Source: Oscillospiraceae bacterium (GTDB lineage Bacteria > Bacillota > Clostridia > Oscillospirales > CAG-272). Taken from it: a stretch of 64,000 bases of DNA. The DNA lies in NCBI GenBank assembly GCA_022009675.1, contig CP091718.1:496001-560000 (forward strand). The letters run 5' to 3'. Shown piece by piece: positions 1 to 8,424 of this stretch; within the stretch, counting starts at the first letter, position 1, and every line of letters begins with the position of its first letter. Below the pieces are notes generated by a model. The model saw nothing but the letters and a program-made list of their open reading frames with translations. It was not told the origin of the DNA and searched no databases. Made by a program: the position numbers and the translations under genes.

Positions 1-319
1 CCGGCTCGTCACCGACATAATAAGTATGAAAGTCCTCAACCTCGAAATTATATGTTGTTTCGGGGCTTTCCAGCAATTCGTGCTGAACCTGTTCGACAAC
101 AACATACTCGCCATTGAGCATGACGAGAATATCACCGGCTCTGAGGTCAATTGCGCTTGTCCAACCCCTTGACAGGAGAATAGAACGGAGCATCGGTGTA
201 CAGGTAATCTCCTCACCGTTCACCTTTACATGAACCCATTCCTCAGTCTCATTCCGGAAGATCTGAACAACTCTCTTTCCGCAAAGGCTTATTTGTGATA
301 AATTATCTTCAAATCGCCG
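1..319 (-). pseudogene. Hint (pre-toxin) domain fragment, cassette 1, runs off the window
   Basis: A minus-strand open frame with no start codon that encodes a Hint/pretoxin segment (VVQIFRNETEEW, then GWTSAIDLRAGD, then NFEVEDFHTYYVGDE). Hint domains autocleave polymorphic toxins and release the C-terminal toxin. It is the third copy of the same module in this window (compare 1098-1714 and 2676-3667). Two compensating indels disturb the stretch around 168-195, where the other copies read TPEHPFYSP. The N-terminal Hint block with the catalytic Cys is missing: the frame opens abruptly after a stop at 320-322 and its first 31 bases overlap the end of the preceding small gene, so the junction looks like a recombination point. 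The toxin tail would lie beyond position 1. Confidence 0.75.
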
Positions 320-651
320 TCAACAAACCCTGCTGAAATGCAATCCGCAGAAGTGAATTGGTTGGGTGTACAACACGACCGCAAATAATCTTTCACTAAT
401 GCAACAAAGGATTCCAATGCCGTTTTTCCAACCATCTGCGGAAAAAAATGTTATAGATCTTCACCCGAAGTATAATCCGGATCACACGCCCAATCATCAT
501 TTTTCTAAGTCATATTTTTTTGCAACCGATAAGTTGAACGTCAAATTGATTTTTTTCGCTTCGCATTCATACAGATTAAAGTTAAAGGCAATTACTTCTT
601 TTAGGAATTCGTTCCTCTAATTGCTTTTTCCAACCAAATGTTAAACTTCAT
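289..651 (-). pseudogene. Candidate immunity protein of a toxin cassette (frameshifted)
   Basis: Starts at an ATG preceded by TAGGAG and is about 120 codons long if three or four homopolymer indels are repaired. Pieces seen in turn are MKFNIWLEKAIR, EVIAFNFNLYECEAKK, NDDWACDPDYTSGEDL, ALESFVALVKDYL and AGFVDGDLKIIYHK. Similar acidic proteins ending in a GFVDGD motif are, from memory, common as uncharacterised genes beside polymorphic toxins; I cannot name the family with certainty. It begins 10 bases after the stop of a toxin-tail remnant (662-823) and its end overlaps the Hint fragment of the next cassette, which is the position expected of an immunity gene. Breaks lie in A and T runs, so sequencing error is possible. 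Confidence 0.55.
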
Positions 652-661
652 GTTTTTGCTC

Positions 662-823
662 CTATTTATACATTATTCTCGGATAAGTTACAATATAATC
701 AGCCAATTTATTGGAATACTTTATAAATTTAGTCTTATCACCTGCGGCAACAACGTCAAACGATTTTACTTTTTTGCAACGCAAATTGATGGTAATTTGA
801 GGTGTGTCTGCCCATATGATTGG
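662..823 (-). pseudogene. Toxin-tail remnant of a cassette
   Basis: An open frame of 53 codons without a start, after an in-frame stop at 824-826. It encodes residues such as PIIWADTPQITINLRC and FDVVAAGDKTKFIKYSNKL and ends in TYPRIMYK. Its stop lies 10 bases before the ATG of the candidate immunity gene at 651, whose Shine-Dalgarno overlaps the stop. Position and coupling suggest it is the C-terminal end of a toxin whose Hint part has been lost. No family recognised; the function as toxin is inferred from context only. Confidence 0.4.
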
Positions 824-844
824 TTACAGCCCTGATTGTCGGAA

Positions 845-872
845 GCTATCACCGCTAAATTGCGGTGATAGC
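845..872. other. Perfect 11-bp inverted repeat between cassettes
   Basis: GCTATCACCGC and its exact complement separated by six bases. It lies between the zinc-finger immunity gene (ending 931) and the toxin remnant (662-823). There is no T-run on either side, so it is not a typical intrinsic terminator; it may be a transcript-stabilising hairpin or a recombination relic. Confidence 0.5.
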
Positions 873-930
873 CTTAAACCCAAATTACTATACATGGATG
901 AACTTCATCTCGGTGATAATTTACAATACT

Positions 931-1096
931 TTAATGTACAGCATTTTTAGGGTCAACAAGCAACTTCTCTAAACAATCAATATGACAGTATAATTCTTGA
1001 GATGCTTTACTGCCTTGAAGTTTCTTTTATAATTAGTCGAGTCCCTTGTTCCGGGTTGAGAATTGTTTTACTGCAAAAGCAACACTTAAAATTCAT
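931..1096 (-). CDS. Small Cys-rich (zinc-finger-like) candidate immunity protein
   Basis: About 54 residues once one single-base indel near 1010 is repaired. The first part reads MNFKCCFCSKTILNPEQG (a CxxC knuckle) and the second ends in ELYCHIDCLEKLL (a CHxxC knuckle), so four Cys/His ligands could bind one zinc. The ATG is one base after the stop codon of the Hint-toxin gene ending at 1098, which implies translational coupling. Small proteins with paired CxxC and CHxxC motifs occur next to polymorphic toxins, so an immunity role is likely from context. It could instead be an unrelated zinc-ribbon protein. Confidence 0.6.
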
Positions 1097-1097
1097 A

Positions 1098-1714
1098 TTA
1101 ACGCCACCCATAATTTCTCGCTAAATTCTTCAGGCCATGTTTGGTTACATCCTTTATATATGTGACAATTTGACCTCTTGTATTTTCGACTAATACCCTA
1201 TGGTTATTTGATGTTACTTGTCTAATATATACCGTTGCACCATCCGCCTGATGTTTAATGTTGGTTGAAGCATTTTAATAAATCATACTCGCGTTGAGTA
1301 AGTCCTCTTTCACCGATCCTAATATCACCATGAGTTGTTGCTGGAGCGTCAGTCAAGTCGCACCGATTATGCACCAGCACTGACTTTTTCGCCCACATAA
1401 TAAGTATGGTAGTCCTCAACCTCGAAGTTATATGTCGTCTCCGGACTTTCCAGCAATTCATGCTGAACCTGTTCGACAACGACATACTCGCCGTTGAGCA
1501 TAACGAGAATAACGCCTGCTCTGAGGTCAATGGCACTTGTCCACCCCTTAACCGGTGAATAGAACGGATGGTTGGGCGTACAAGTGATTTTCTCGCCATC
1601 AACCGTTATATGAACCCATTCCTCGGTCTCGTTGCGGAACAGCTGAACAACTTCCTTGAGAGCAGTTTCACCGGTTTCTTCGTCGGTTGCCCATACAAGA
1701 TCACCGGGTTCAAT
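1098..1714 (-). pseudogene. Hint domain plus toxin tail, cassette 2 (5'-truncated, frameshifted)
   Basis: Hint sequence starts at IEPGDLVWATDEETGE and runs through CTPNHPFYSPVKGW and NFEVEDYHTYYVGEK to the canonical LVHN end, after which a tail of about 75 residues begins (RCDLTDAPATTHGDIRIGER ... TVYIRQVTSNNHRVL ... GLKNLARNYGWR). Two indels interrupt it: a T5 run at about 1390 on the plus strand, and one near 1265. The Hint N-terminus with the catalytic Cys is replaced by a group II intron fragment (1715-2109), and a stop lies just upstream, so the gene cannot be expressed as a complete protein. The tail is not similar to the tails of the other cassettes. It resembles no toxin family I can name. 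Confidence 0.65.
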
Positions 1715-2109
1715 ACTATGGCCTCTGCTGACTTCTCATAGTTCGTTGTTACTATGTTTCGTTTCGAGTAAGTCTACTCCTACGCACCTATGAGATCTCA
1801 CGGGATAAGTCAATGCTCTTTCCTCGTCTACCTGCTCGGTCTACGCAATAGGGTTACGGTTACCTTTTGGACTTCGTTGCCTTTGGCCAACTTATCCGCC
1901 TATTACGCCTTCGTACCGAGTTTCTGTCCGTCAGGCTACGATTTCGCTATCCCTTCTTTCAGCCTGCACCTCACTATATAAACCTTGGGAGTCGCTTTCG
2001 GGTTGGTCGGTAACTACCTCCCGGTGGACTTTCACCACAGAGCATTGGCATGCCCGTCATACCAAAGGTCGTGGCAGGAAGCCGATAAAGGCCCTTCTGC
2101 CACGAATTT
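1715..2109 (-). mobile_element. 5' fragment of a group II intron, reverse transcriptase absent
   Basis: No protein is encoded. Read on the minus strand the segment has the look of the 5' structural region of a bacterial group II intron: GTGGTGAAAGTCCACC, CGTAGCCTGACGGACAG, GAAACTCGGTACGAAGG, AAGGTAACCGTAACC, GGGAGATCTCA-like and finally GAAGTCAGCAGAGGCCATAG, the block that usually lies shortly before the intron-encoded maturase start. Directly after it (1714) the sequence turns into Hint coding sequence, so the maturase and 3' domains are deleted. The assignment rests on recalled conserved blocks of such introns, not on a covariance search. Confidence 0.65.
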
Positions 2110-2146
2110 TAGTTACATCACTATGTTGTTAATTTCCATTAGAGAA

Positions 2147-2686
2147 TCACTGGGTATACTTTTTTGCAATTTCAGTTTTCTTTGATTTACCGAATTGTTT
2201 TTCACACAATGAAATACAATAATTTAACATTTCATCAGAGTAATTATCGTTGTCAAGCAACATACACATATCCATTTCGGTGAAAAGATTGTTTTCGCAA
2301 ATACTAATAAACAAGTCTTGAAAAGCTTCTGTTCCTACGATGTTGTTAATTTGCCACATTTGTGTGAATGATAAATTACAATGTATCATAGTGCTACAAT
2401 AAGAGTACTGCTTGGTTCTGGGTAATTTTTTTAACAGATTAATTAGACTATAAGTTATCGTATTCGAATCGCAATATTCTAACAGTGAGTGAGTAAAAAC
2501 ACTGATTTTTTTGTTTACGATCGCTTTCTTAATTAATAACTCTGCAGAGAAAGAAGACAATACGCCAGTTAAATCATTCAATTTATACTCATTTGTTATG
2601 AATTTTTTTATATTCTTTTTCTTCGATACTTATAGTTGACAATTATGTTTTTTTACATATAAATTTACATCAACCTTATCGTCCAT
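2147..2686 (-). CDS. Candidate immunity protein of cassette 3 (frameshifted)
   Basis: The ATG at 2686 overlaps the last codons of the toxin tail (stop at 2676-2678), a typical toxin-immunity coupling. The first codons read MDDKVDVNLYVKKHN; after two indels in A-runs (near 2605 and 2655) the frame continues for about 150 residues (NDLTGVLSSFSAELLIKKA, LLEYCDSNTITYSLINLLKK, ENNLFTEMDMCMLLDNDNY) to KKTEIAKKYTQ. The helical, Leu-rich pattern resembles a HEAT-like or all-alpha protein of about 175 residues. No named family recognised. The immunity role is inferred from the overlap with the toxin gene. Confidence 0.55.
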
Positions 2687-3667
2687 AGTTCCACCATATT
2701 TCAATGCCATTTGCTATTTTATCCAAATTCTCTTTAACAAAAGTGCGTCCAGCTTTATTTAATTTTTCCATCGGTGACATTTCCAAAAATATCAACACTT
2801 GCTATTTTTTTCATTCTTTTTTTGAAAATATGCGCTTGTGGTCTTTGCTTTGGCTCTCCACCAACAGAAACTTTTTGCGTTAAAACCATTTTTTTGTCAC
2901 CTGCGACCAATTCTTGTTTACATAAGTTGTGTACCAACAGACTCTGCTCGCCAACATGGTATGTATGGAACCCCTCAACCTCGAAATTATATGTTGTCTC
3001 GGAGCCTTCGAGCAATTCATGCTGAACCTGTTCGACAACGACATACTCACCGTTGAGCATGACGAGGATGTCTCCGGCTCTGAGGTCGATAGCACTTGTC
3101 CACCCCTTAACCGGTGAATAGAATGGATGCTCCGGCGTGCAGGTGATTCTCTCCCCGTTCACCGTCACATGAATCCACTCGGTTGTTTCTGTTCCGGAAA
3201 GTTTGAACTACGGGTTTGAGCGTTGTTTCACCCGTCTCCGGATCGTGCGCCCATACAAGATCGCCAACCTTGATGTTCTCAATGGTTACATATCCGGTTT
3301 CGGTTGCCACAAGAGTGCCGGCAATGAAACAGTTACACAAACCTATCGATTGCATGACCTCTTTCATGCCGCCTGCCATGATACTGCTGGTCAGGCCAAC
3401 CTTCAGCACATCACCGAATGACACATCCCGACCGTAGGCTAACGTCTCGGTGGCCGCGTAGGATGCCGCGCTGATAGTTCCTTCGACAACTCCTGTTGCT
3501 ATGGCTCCCATGCACGGAAACGCCGCGTTAATTGCGCCGCTGACAGCACCAGATGCCGCCGATATGGCTACCGCCGTCCAGTTGATATCCTCTCCGGCAA
3601 TTGCCTGAGAAATGATACTGGAAAGGCCTCCAACAACAGCACCAATGGCGGCTCCCACTACGATATG
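2676..3667 (-). pseudogene. Hint domain plus toxin tail, cassette 3 (orphan, frameshifted)
   Basis: The N-terminal 100 residues are glycine/alanine-rich (GAAIGAVVGGLSSIISQAIA) like the segment after RHS cores. The Hint domain begins at the expected catalytic Cys (NCFIAGTLVATETGY), continues with IKVGDLVWAHDPETGET and ends LLVHN. The tail then reads KQELVAGDKKMVLTQKVS ... HIFKKRMKKI and, after an A-run indel near 2764, LNKAGRTFVKENLDKIANGI to WWNYGR. An extra A near 3193 breaks the Hint domain. There is no start codon: the frame opens after a stop at 3668-3670, exactly where the homologous RHS protein continues, so this is a silent cassette that could be swapped onto the RHS gene. It is the only copy with the full N-terminal Hint block. 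Confidence 0.7.
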
Positions 3668-3763
3668 TCAGAACGACAATCTGCATCACATTCACATTGT
3701 GGATACACAGAAACCGATGTGCACGCTCGATTCATTGTAAACAACTAAAACAGATTAAATGTC

Positions 3764-4295
3764 TTATATGTTACAATAGATACAATAAAAAAATACCAAT
3801 ATGACTAAAAACAAAGATAGCAAGTGTAAATATGCCTCTAATTGAGTTTTTTTGGGGGATGGTTTCGAATAACGGTGAGGAATTTCTAATGCTATCCCTT
3901 CCAATGTACATATAAGTGCAAAACAAAGTGTCGCAAGTATTATTTCGATCTCTCGTTTATAACTTTCCCAAAAAGGTAGCAATTTGAAATATGGACGGAA
4001 TACTTCAAACAATGTAAAAATCAACAGATTCACAATGTGTAATATATAAAGAACAAACCATACACGATATATTTTTATATGAACGTTTGTCCAGTAAGGG
4101 AAGCAGAAAACAACGTTCCCACTTTCCCCACTCTTCTTTATATTTCACCAGAGTTCTTTTGTGTTGCTTTTTAGGTAAGACACCACTAAACAACGGAAAA
4201 ACCAATTTGATATGGCAATATGGCCAACCAATAAGTACAGCATTCAAAAATATTGAAAGTATAATAACCACATATAACGGCAAATGATTACCCAT
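3764..4295 (-). CDS. Membrane protein, candidate immunity for the RHS tail (frameshifted)
   Basis: The ATG overlaps the last codons of the RHS gene (stop 4288-4290). The first frame has a hydrophobic segment (YVVIILSIFLNAVLIGW), a basic stretch (KKQHKRTLVKYKEEWGKW) and then an indel near 4030; the second continues FTLFEVFRPYFKLLPFWESY, ATLCFALICTLEGIALEI and a C-terminal membrane helix (LLSLFLVILVFFYCIYC). Together about 175 residues with three or four membrane segments. A membrane-embedded immunity protein would fit a toxin acting at the membrane, but no family is recognised and the role is inferred from position. Confidence 0.45.
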
Positions 4296-5286
4296 AACAT
4301 TCTATCAATCTCCTTGTCATTTTGGTTGTAGATTTTGTTAATGTCGGTGTAGTTCCTATCAATATCGCTGGTACTGCTCGTTTTCCTGCTTTAACTGCTT
4401 CCTTTCCGATCTGGGTAAAGTAGTACCCCCAATTGCCGTTGGACATAGCTCTATTAAATGCAGATGTAAGATGTGGTGTAGCGGTACCGGAACCACCGAA
4501 ATATCCTGCCACAGCACCGAAAGCTCCCCCTTCCAATGCATTTAATGCGTAATCGCTAAAACTTTTTGTGTCACCAGCTATATGATCTATGGCCGTATCA
4601 GCTACACTGCTCAACATTCCACATACACTGTTCGCGATAATCTGGCCCCCAAGAGGAACGCCGGATGCAGCAAATCCACCTGTAATGGTACCTGACAACG
4701 CTGATATTCCAATATGCGCCCATGTTTTTCCAGAAGTAAAATCCAGTTCTCCTGCCATGGCCTGTGTTACAATTGACACACCAGCACCTACTACAAAGCC
4801 AACTGCCGCTCCGATAAGAATGTTCCAAAACTCTCCATCCTCATCCTTGCGCATAACAGGATTATTATCGCAGTACACAAACAAGTTTTTATCACTTAGG
4901 CTACCATTGTCGATCATTACCTCGGCGTAGTCTGCATTCAGGAACCGTCCCCACTGCGGGTTATAGTACCGGCTTTGCAGATAGTACAGCCCGGTGTCCG
5001 TATCGTAGTAATACCCCCGATACCGGAACGGATTGAGCGTGCGGACAATCCGCTTCTGACTCGTTGTCGCGCCCGACTCGGTGGAAACCGTGCAGTTGCC
5101 CCATGCGTCATAGGTATACGAGCCTATCTTGGTTCCGTTTTCCGTGTAGATGGCGATGATGTCCCCTTGCAGATTCTTCTCGAAGTAATAGGTGTCGTAC
5201 TCGCGCTTTCCGTCGGGCTTAGTTCTGTCATGTGACAGGATGGGGCCCGTTTGCGTCCATGAGCAAACGGGTTTTCCAAGTTTTAC
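4288..5286 (-). CDS. RHS repeat-associated core and variable C-terminus (5'-truncated)
   Basis: The open frame holds the end of the YD-repeat shell (YYFEKNLQGDIIAIYTENGT, GSYTYDAWGNCTV), the conserved RHS core (NPFRYRGYYYDTDTGLYYL, SRYYNPQWGRFLNAD, KNLFVYCDNNPVMRKDEDGE), a Gly/Ala-rich linker with possible membrane insertion potential and a short unique tail ending KMTRRLIECYG. RHS proteins are secreted or surface toxin carriers of thousands of residues; here only about 330 codons remain and no start codon precedes them, so the 5' part is deleted. No Hint domain lies between core and tail in this copy, unlike the orphan cassettes downstream. The next gene (3764-4295) overlaps its end and is the likely immunity gene. 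Confidence 0.85.
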   Translation of the reverse strand, partial: VKLGKPVCSWTQTGPILSHDRTKPDGKREYDTYYFEKNLQGDIIAIYTENGTKIGSYTYDAWGNCTVSTESGATTSQKRIVRTLNPFRYRGYYYDTDTGLYYLQSRYYNPQWGRFLNADYAEVMIDNGSLSDKNLFVYCDNNPVMRKDEDGEFWNILIGAAVGFVVGAGVSIVTQAMAGELDFTSGKTWAHIGISALSGTITGGFAASGVPLGGQIIANSVCGMLSSVADTAIDHIAGDTKSFSDYALNALEGGAFGAVAGYFGGSGTATPHLTSAFNRAMSNGNWGYYFTQIGKEAVKAGKRAVPAILIGTTPTLTKSTTKMTRRLIECYG

Positions 5287-5308
5287 TCATATCATCCTTT
5301 CGCTCATG

Positions 5309-5790
5309 CTATGGATGATCACATGTTTGTGCATATGCCGTCAAAATGAGATTGGCATACTGATCGGCTTGTTGCTCCTCCTCTTCCTCTGTCAGGTCAT
5401 CCATGTCATGTACCCATTGATAGTAGTGCGTGAGCATACTGGCCATACTGCACAGGATCGCTGCCAATGCGTTGTCTCGCCCACGCTCAGCGACAAGACT
5501 TTCATAATCGCCAGTCGAAATGCGAATATATGGCGTATCTGTTTTATCTGCCGGCCGAAAACAGGTATCGTAAACCATTTCACCATTCATGCCCGGACTC
5601 GCTCCGATGCTTTCACGTAAACAATCACCCGATACGGGAACGAATACTCTTTTCGAAGCCACCTTGCAAATTTTAAAATGGCGCATCGGACTTCTTTGTT
5701 CACATTCTTTTCTACTCTAATAGACAATCCCCGTTTCCTTGGAGCCGCATCTTGCAGGTTCTCCTGCTCTTTCAAATCCCACAAAGCCAT
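5309..5790 (-). CDS. Uncharacterised protein, degenerate metallopeptidase-like (frameshifted)
   Basis: Start MALWDLKEQENLQDAAPRKR; after one indel near 5590 the frame continues GEMVYDTCFRPADKT, YIRISTGDYESLVAERGRDN and ends AYAQTCDHP, about 160 residues in all. I recall homologues in Clostridia in which the later segment reads IAHELTHYFQW, a HExxH-type zinc site. Here the same place reads MASMLTHYYQW, so the first His and the Glu are replaced while the second His remains. If the memory of the family is right, this copy is catalytically dead. It lies between two RHS remnants and may have been inserted there with its own ribosome-binding site. Confidence 0.55.
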
Positions 5791-5818
5791 TTATTTCACC
5801 TCATAAATCTCGATTTTC

Positions 5819-5940
5819 TCATGACCGATGCTTTGGAAGATCATCGGTGACGATTTGGGAGCCGTTCAACGTGTAGTGGTGGATCGTACTGCCATTTGTC
5901 TTGACGGTTCGGATATCATCGTCATAAGATGTATTTATTC
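5819..5940 (-). pseudogene. RHS/YD-repeat remnant
   Basis: About 38 codons with the RHS pattern (YDDDIRTVKTNGSTIHHYTL then NGSQIVTD), ending in an unrelated stop. It is separated from the RHS core (starting 5286) by the gene at 5309-5790 and joined on its other side to the end of another broken gene, showing the local shuffling of RHS pieces. Confidence 0.65.
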
Positions 5941-6491
5941 TGCTCGATCGTAAGGCAAAATAGTTTTGAATGGATATTGAATATCGTCCTCTGAAACAAC
6001 TCCCCATTCATCCAAAATCATATTACCTTTAACCGCCGTGTAACTGCATCTCATAACACTCCCATCACTCAGCAGACTGTACGACAATGGACCAGAAGAC
6101 AAAACAGAAATTAAAAATTGTACACGGAGCAATTTCCTGCACTCTTTGGTATAAATCACCCTTCTGTAACATATCAAAATCTTTCTCCTTGGGAAGATTG
6201 TGAATATACATAGAATCTGAATACACTAATCGAGTCGTTGTTTGTCCAATAAGAAGTGTGTCAAAAAATACACAAAATTTACCACCTTCCTTCACGGGAT
6301 AAACAAGATAGCATCCATCATTCCATCTAAGATACTCAATAGGAAATACCAGATCAATATCTTGTAATGTTAGACGATGATAATTGTTGTTGTTGAAAAC
6401 ATATCGGAGGTCAACAATGGAATAATTCGTACTGGCTTCTTCAATTTCGTTATTGTTGATTGACATATTCTCCACCGCGGCAATAGAATTA
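5935..6491 (-). pseudogene. Uncharacterised protein, 5' end cut by an IS5-like element
   Basis: A minus-strand frame emerging from the IS end at 6492 reads NMSINNNEIEEASTNYSIVD, LRYVFNNNNYHRLTLQDIDL, FPIEYLRWNDGCYLVYPVKE and, after an indel near 6110, SVMRCSYTAVKGNMILDEWG to ILPYDRAE. About 185 residues remain. No signal sequence or family is recognised; AT-rich codon use matches the toxin cassettes. The missing N-terminus is not found on the other side of the IS element. Confidence 0.5.
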
Positions 6492-7315
6492 GAGCCTGTT
6501 GACACTATTTTTAGCCACATGAAGACGCACGCGATTTGAACGAACGACAGGAAGATAACATCGAGTTTATCATATCTTGTACACACTCTGCGAAACGCTT
6601 TTTAGCCATCGAAACAGTCTTTCGATAATATTCCTTCGCTTATATAGTTCATGGTCATATTCCCACGGATTTATGCGATTTTTCTTTGGTGGGACAACCG
6701 GTTTGTGTCCGAAAGACTGGCAGAGTTCTCTTGTTTTTATCACCCTCATAAGCTCTATCCATTAAGTACGGAATTCCCGAATAGCTATCTCCTATGTTTT
6801 TCAATTGAGATTCTTCCTTGTGGGGCGTCGTGACAGTTTCCACCGGATAAGTGCATTCCGACAATGACCTTGTCATTTGCGGATACCACGTGAAGCTTGG
6901 TGTTCCATCCGCCTTTTGATTTTCCAATGGATTGCTGCCCGTGTTTTTTTAAAGCTCCATGTGCATCAGGGTGCAATTCACAAGAGGTACTGTCCAAAGC
7001 CAGCACTTCTACTTTGATCGCAATAATTTTTTTCCTGCTGCAGCGCATTAAAAATACGCTGTATTACGCCATTTTCACACCATCTTTTAAATCTTTGGTA
7101 AATGCTATTCCATTTGCCGTATTTTTCTGGAAGTGCCCTCCATTTGCACCCATTTTTCGGTAATATACAAGATAGCGTTGATAAATGTGTAATTGTCGAT
7201 TTTTTTACATTCCCACGCTGAACCGGAAAAATACTTTTCGATTCTTGCGTACTGCGCTTTTGTGATATTCATGTATTTATTATATCATATTTTTGACCTT
7301 AGTGTCAACATGCTC
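6492..7315 (-). mobile_element. IS5-family insertion sequence
   Basis: About 824 bases bounded by near-perfect terminal inverted repeats (left GAGCCTGTTGACACTA at 6492-6507, right its complement with one mismatch at 7300-7315) and flanked by TA on both sides (6490-6491 and 7316-7317), as expected of the IS427/IS1031/ISL2 groups. It carries one degraded transposase gene. It has truncated the gene at 5935-6491. Confidence 0.8.
6500..7272 (-). pseudogene. IS5-family transposase (multiple frameshifts)
   Basis: Starts MNITKAQYARIEKYF at an ATG just inside the right end. After indels the frames give CILPKNGCKWRALPEKYGKW, VEVLALDSTSCELHPDAHGA (first catalytic Asp), SKGGWNTKLHVV, LMDRAYEGDKN (second Asp), YKRRNIIERLFRWLK (catalytic Glu) and the typical end CTRYDKLDVIFLSFV. 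The DDE triad is still visible but at least four frame breaks mean the gene as sequenced is not functional. Confidence 0.8.
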
Positions 7316-7339
7316 TAGTATGTACCTATGATGGACAGT
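7313..7339. repeat. 27-bp direct repeat, left copy
   Basis: CTCTAGTATGTACCTATGAT followed by GGACAGT, identical to 8560-8586. The two copies flank the IS481-like element exactly. The first three bases of this left copy also form the end of the IS5-like element, so the real duplication may be 24 bp. This is longer than the 4-15 bp target duplications usual for IS481 elements. Confidence 0.85.
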
Positions 7340-7453
7340 GTAGTGTTACAATAGATGTGAGACCAAAAGTGAAAAAACTATAGAAAAAGTGATTGAGTTC
7401 TGATAGAATAGAATTACCCCTAACCCCCACTCAACAGAAAGGACTCAATCACC

Positions 7454-8408
7454 ATGAATGATTATACCACAAAAAAAGCGCTATTGTCCACACCTTTTTG
7501 GAAACAAAAATTGCACGCAGTGGAAATTTATCGGCAAACAAAGGACATTTCTTTCGTCTGTCGGCGGTATCACATCTCAAAAGCCTCCCTGATGCGCTGG
7601 AACCGCGCCTATGACGGAACAAAGGGAATCCTTGCAGAACAAGTCCCACAAACCGCATACTTCGCACCCCAATGCCCACACCGAACAGGAATTGAAGTGG
7701 ATCTGCGATTACCACCGCCGGAATCCGAACATCTCCGTCTGCGAACTGTACGGCAAGTTGCGGGAAGACAAAGCCTACCGCCGTCATCCCGGTTCCCTAT
7801 ACCGCGTATTCGTCCGTCTCGGATTCAGGAAGAAACCCGAATCCACAAAGAAAAAGTCCAAACACACCGGAACATACGATACACCGACCTCTATCGGCGA
7901 AAAATGGCAAATGGATGTCAAATATGTGCCGAATGCCTGTTATTCCGGCAAGGATGGGCAGAAATTCTATCAATATACGGTCATAGAGGAAGCGTCCCGG
8001 AAACGGTTTCTCTATGCATATGAGGAACACAGCAGCTTTTCCACCGTAGACTTTCTCAAACGGGCGATTCTGTTCTTCGGCTATGCTCCGGGTATCCTGC
8101 AAACAGATAACGGCGGGGAGTTTACGCATCCGTCTAAAACAAGCCGCATCCACCCCTTGGATGTGTTTTGCAACAGATACCGCATCCGGCACAAATTGAT
8201 CCGACCGCGGACACCGTGGCATAACGGAAAAGTGGAAAGGAGTCATCGGAACGACCAAGAACGGTTTTACAATGATCTGCGCTTCTATTCCTTCTCTGAC
8301 CTGCAGACGCAGATGAAGCGGTATTTGTACCGTTCCAACAACATTCCCATGGCGGTTCTCGGATGGAAAAGTCCGAATCAGGTTCAAAAGGACCTTAGCG
8401 GGCAATGA
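7454..8408 (+). CDS. IS481-like DDE transposase (one frameshift)
   Basis: The N-terminus (MNDYTTKKALLSTPFWKQK, HISKASLMRWNRAYDGT) is a helix-turn-helix. After an extra A in an AAA run near 7620 the protein continues HTEQELKWICDYHRRNPN into an integrase core: GEKWQMDVKYVPNACYSG (first Asp), ILQTDNGGEFTH (second Asp) and PWHNGKVERSHRNDQERFY (Glu), the D-D-E triad of rve transposases. It ends NQVQKDLSGQ. It catalyses cut or copy transposition of the element. If the single indel is a sequencing error the gene is intact, about 317 residues. Confidence 0.8.
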
Positions 8409-8424
8409 TCTCTCCTCGACGCGC

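Noticed and set aside
366..835. Two plus-strand open frames (84 and 65 codons)
   Set aside because: They run antisense to the immunity candidate and toxin remnant, have no ribosome-binding sites and no recognisable protein features.
6065..6586. A 173-residue membrane-like protein
   Set aside because: Its first 30 residues are the end of the IS5 transposase (CTRYDKLDVIFLSFV) and the rest is the truncated neighbour; it is a chance fusion across the IS end.
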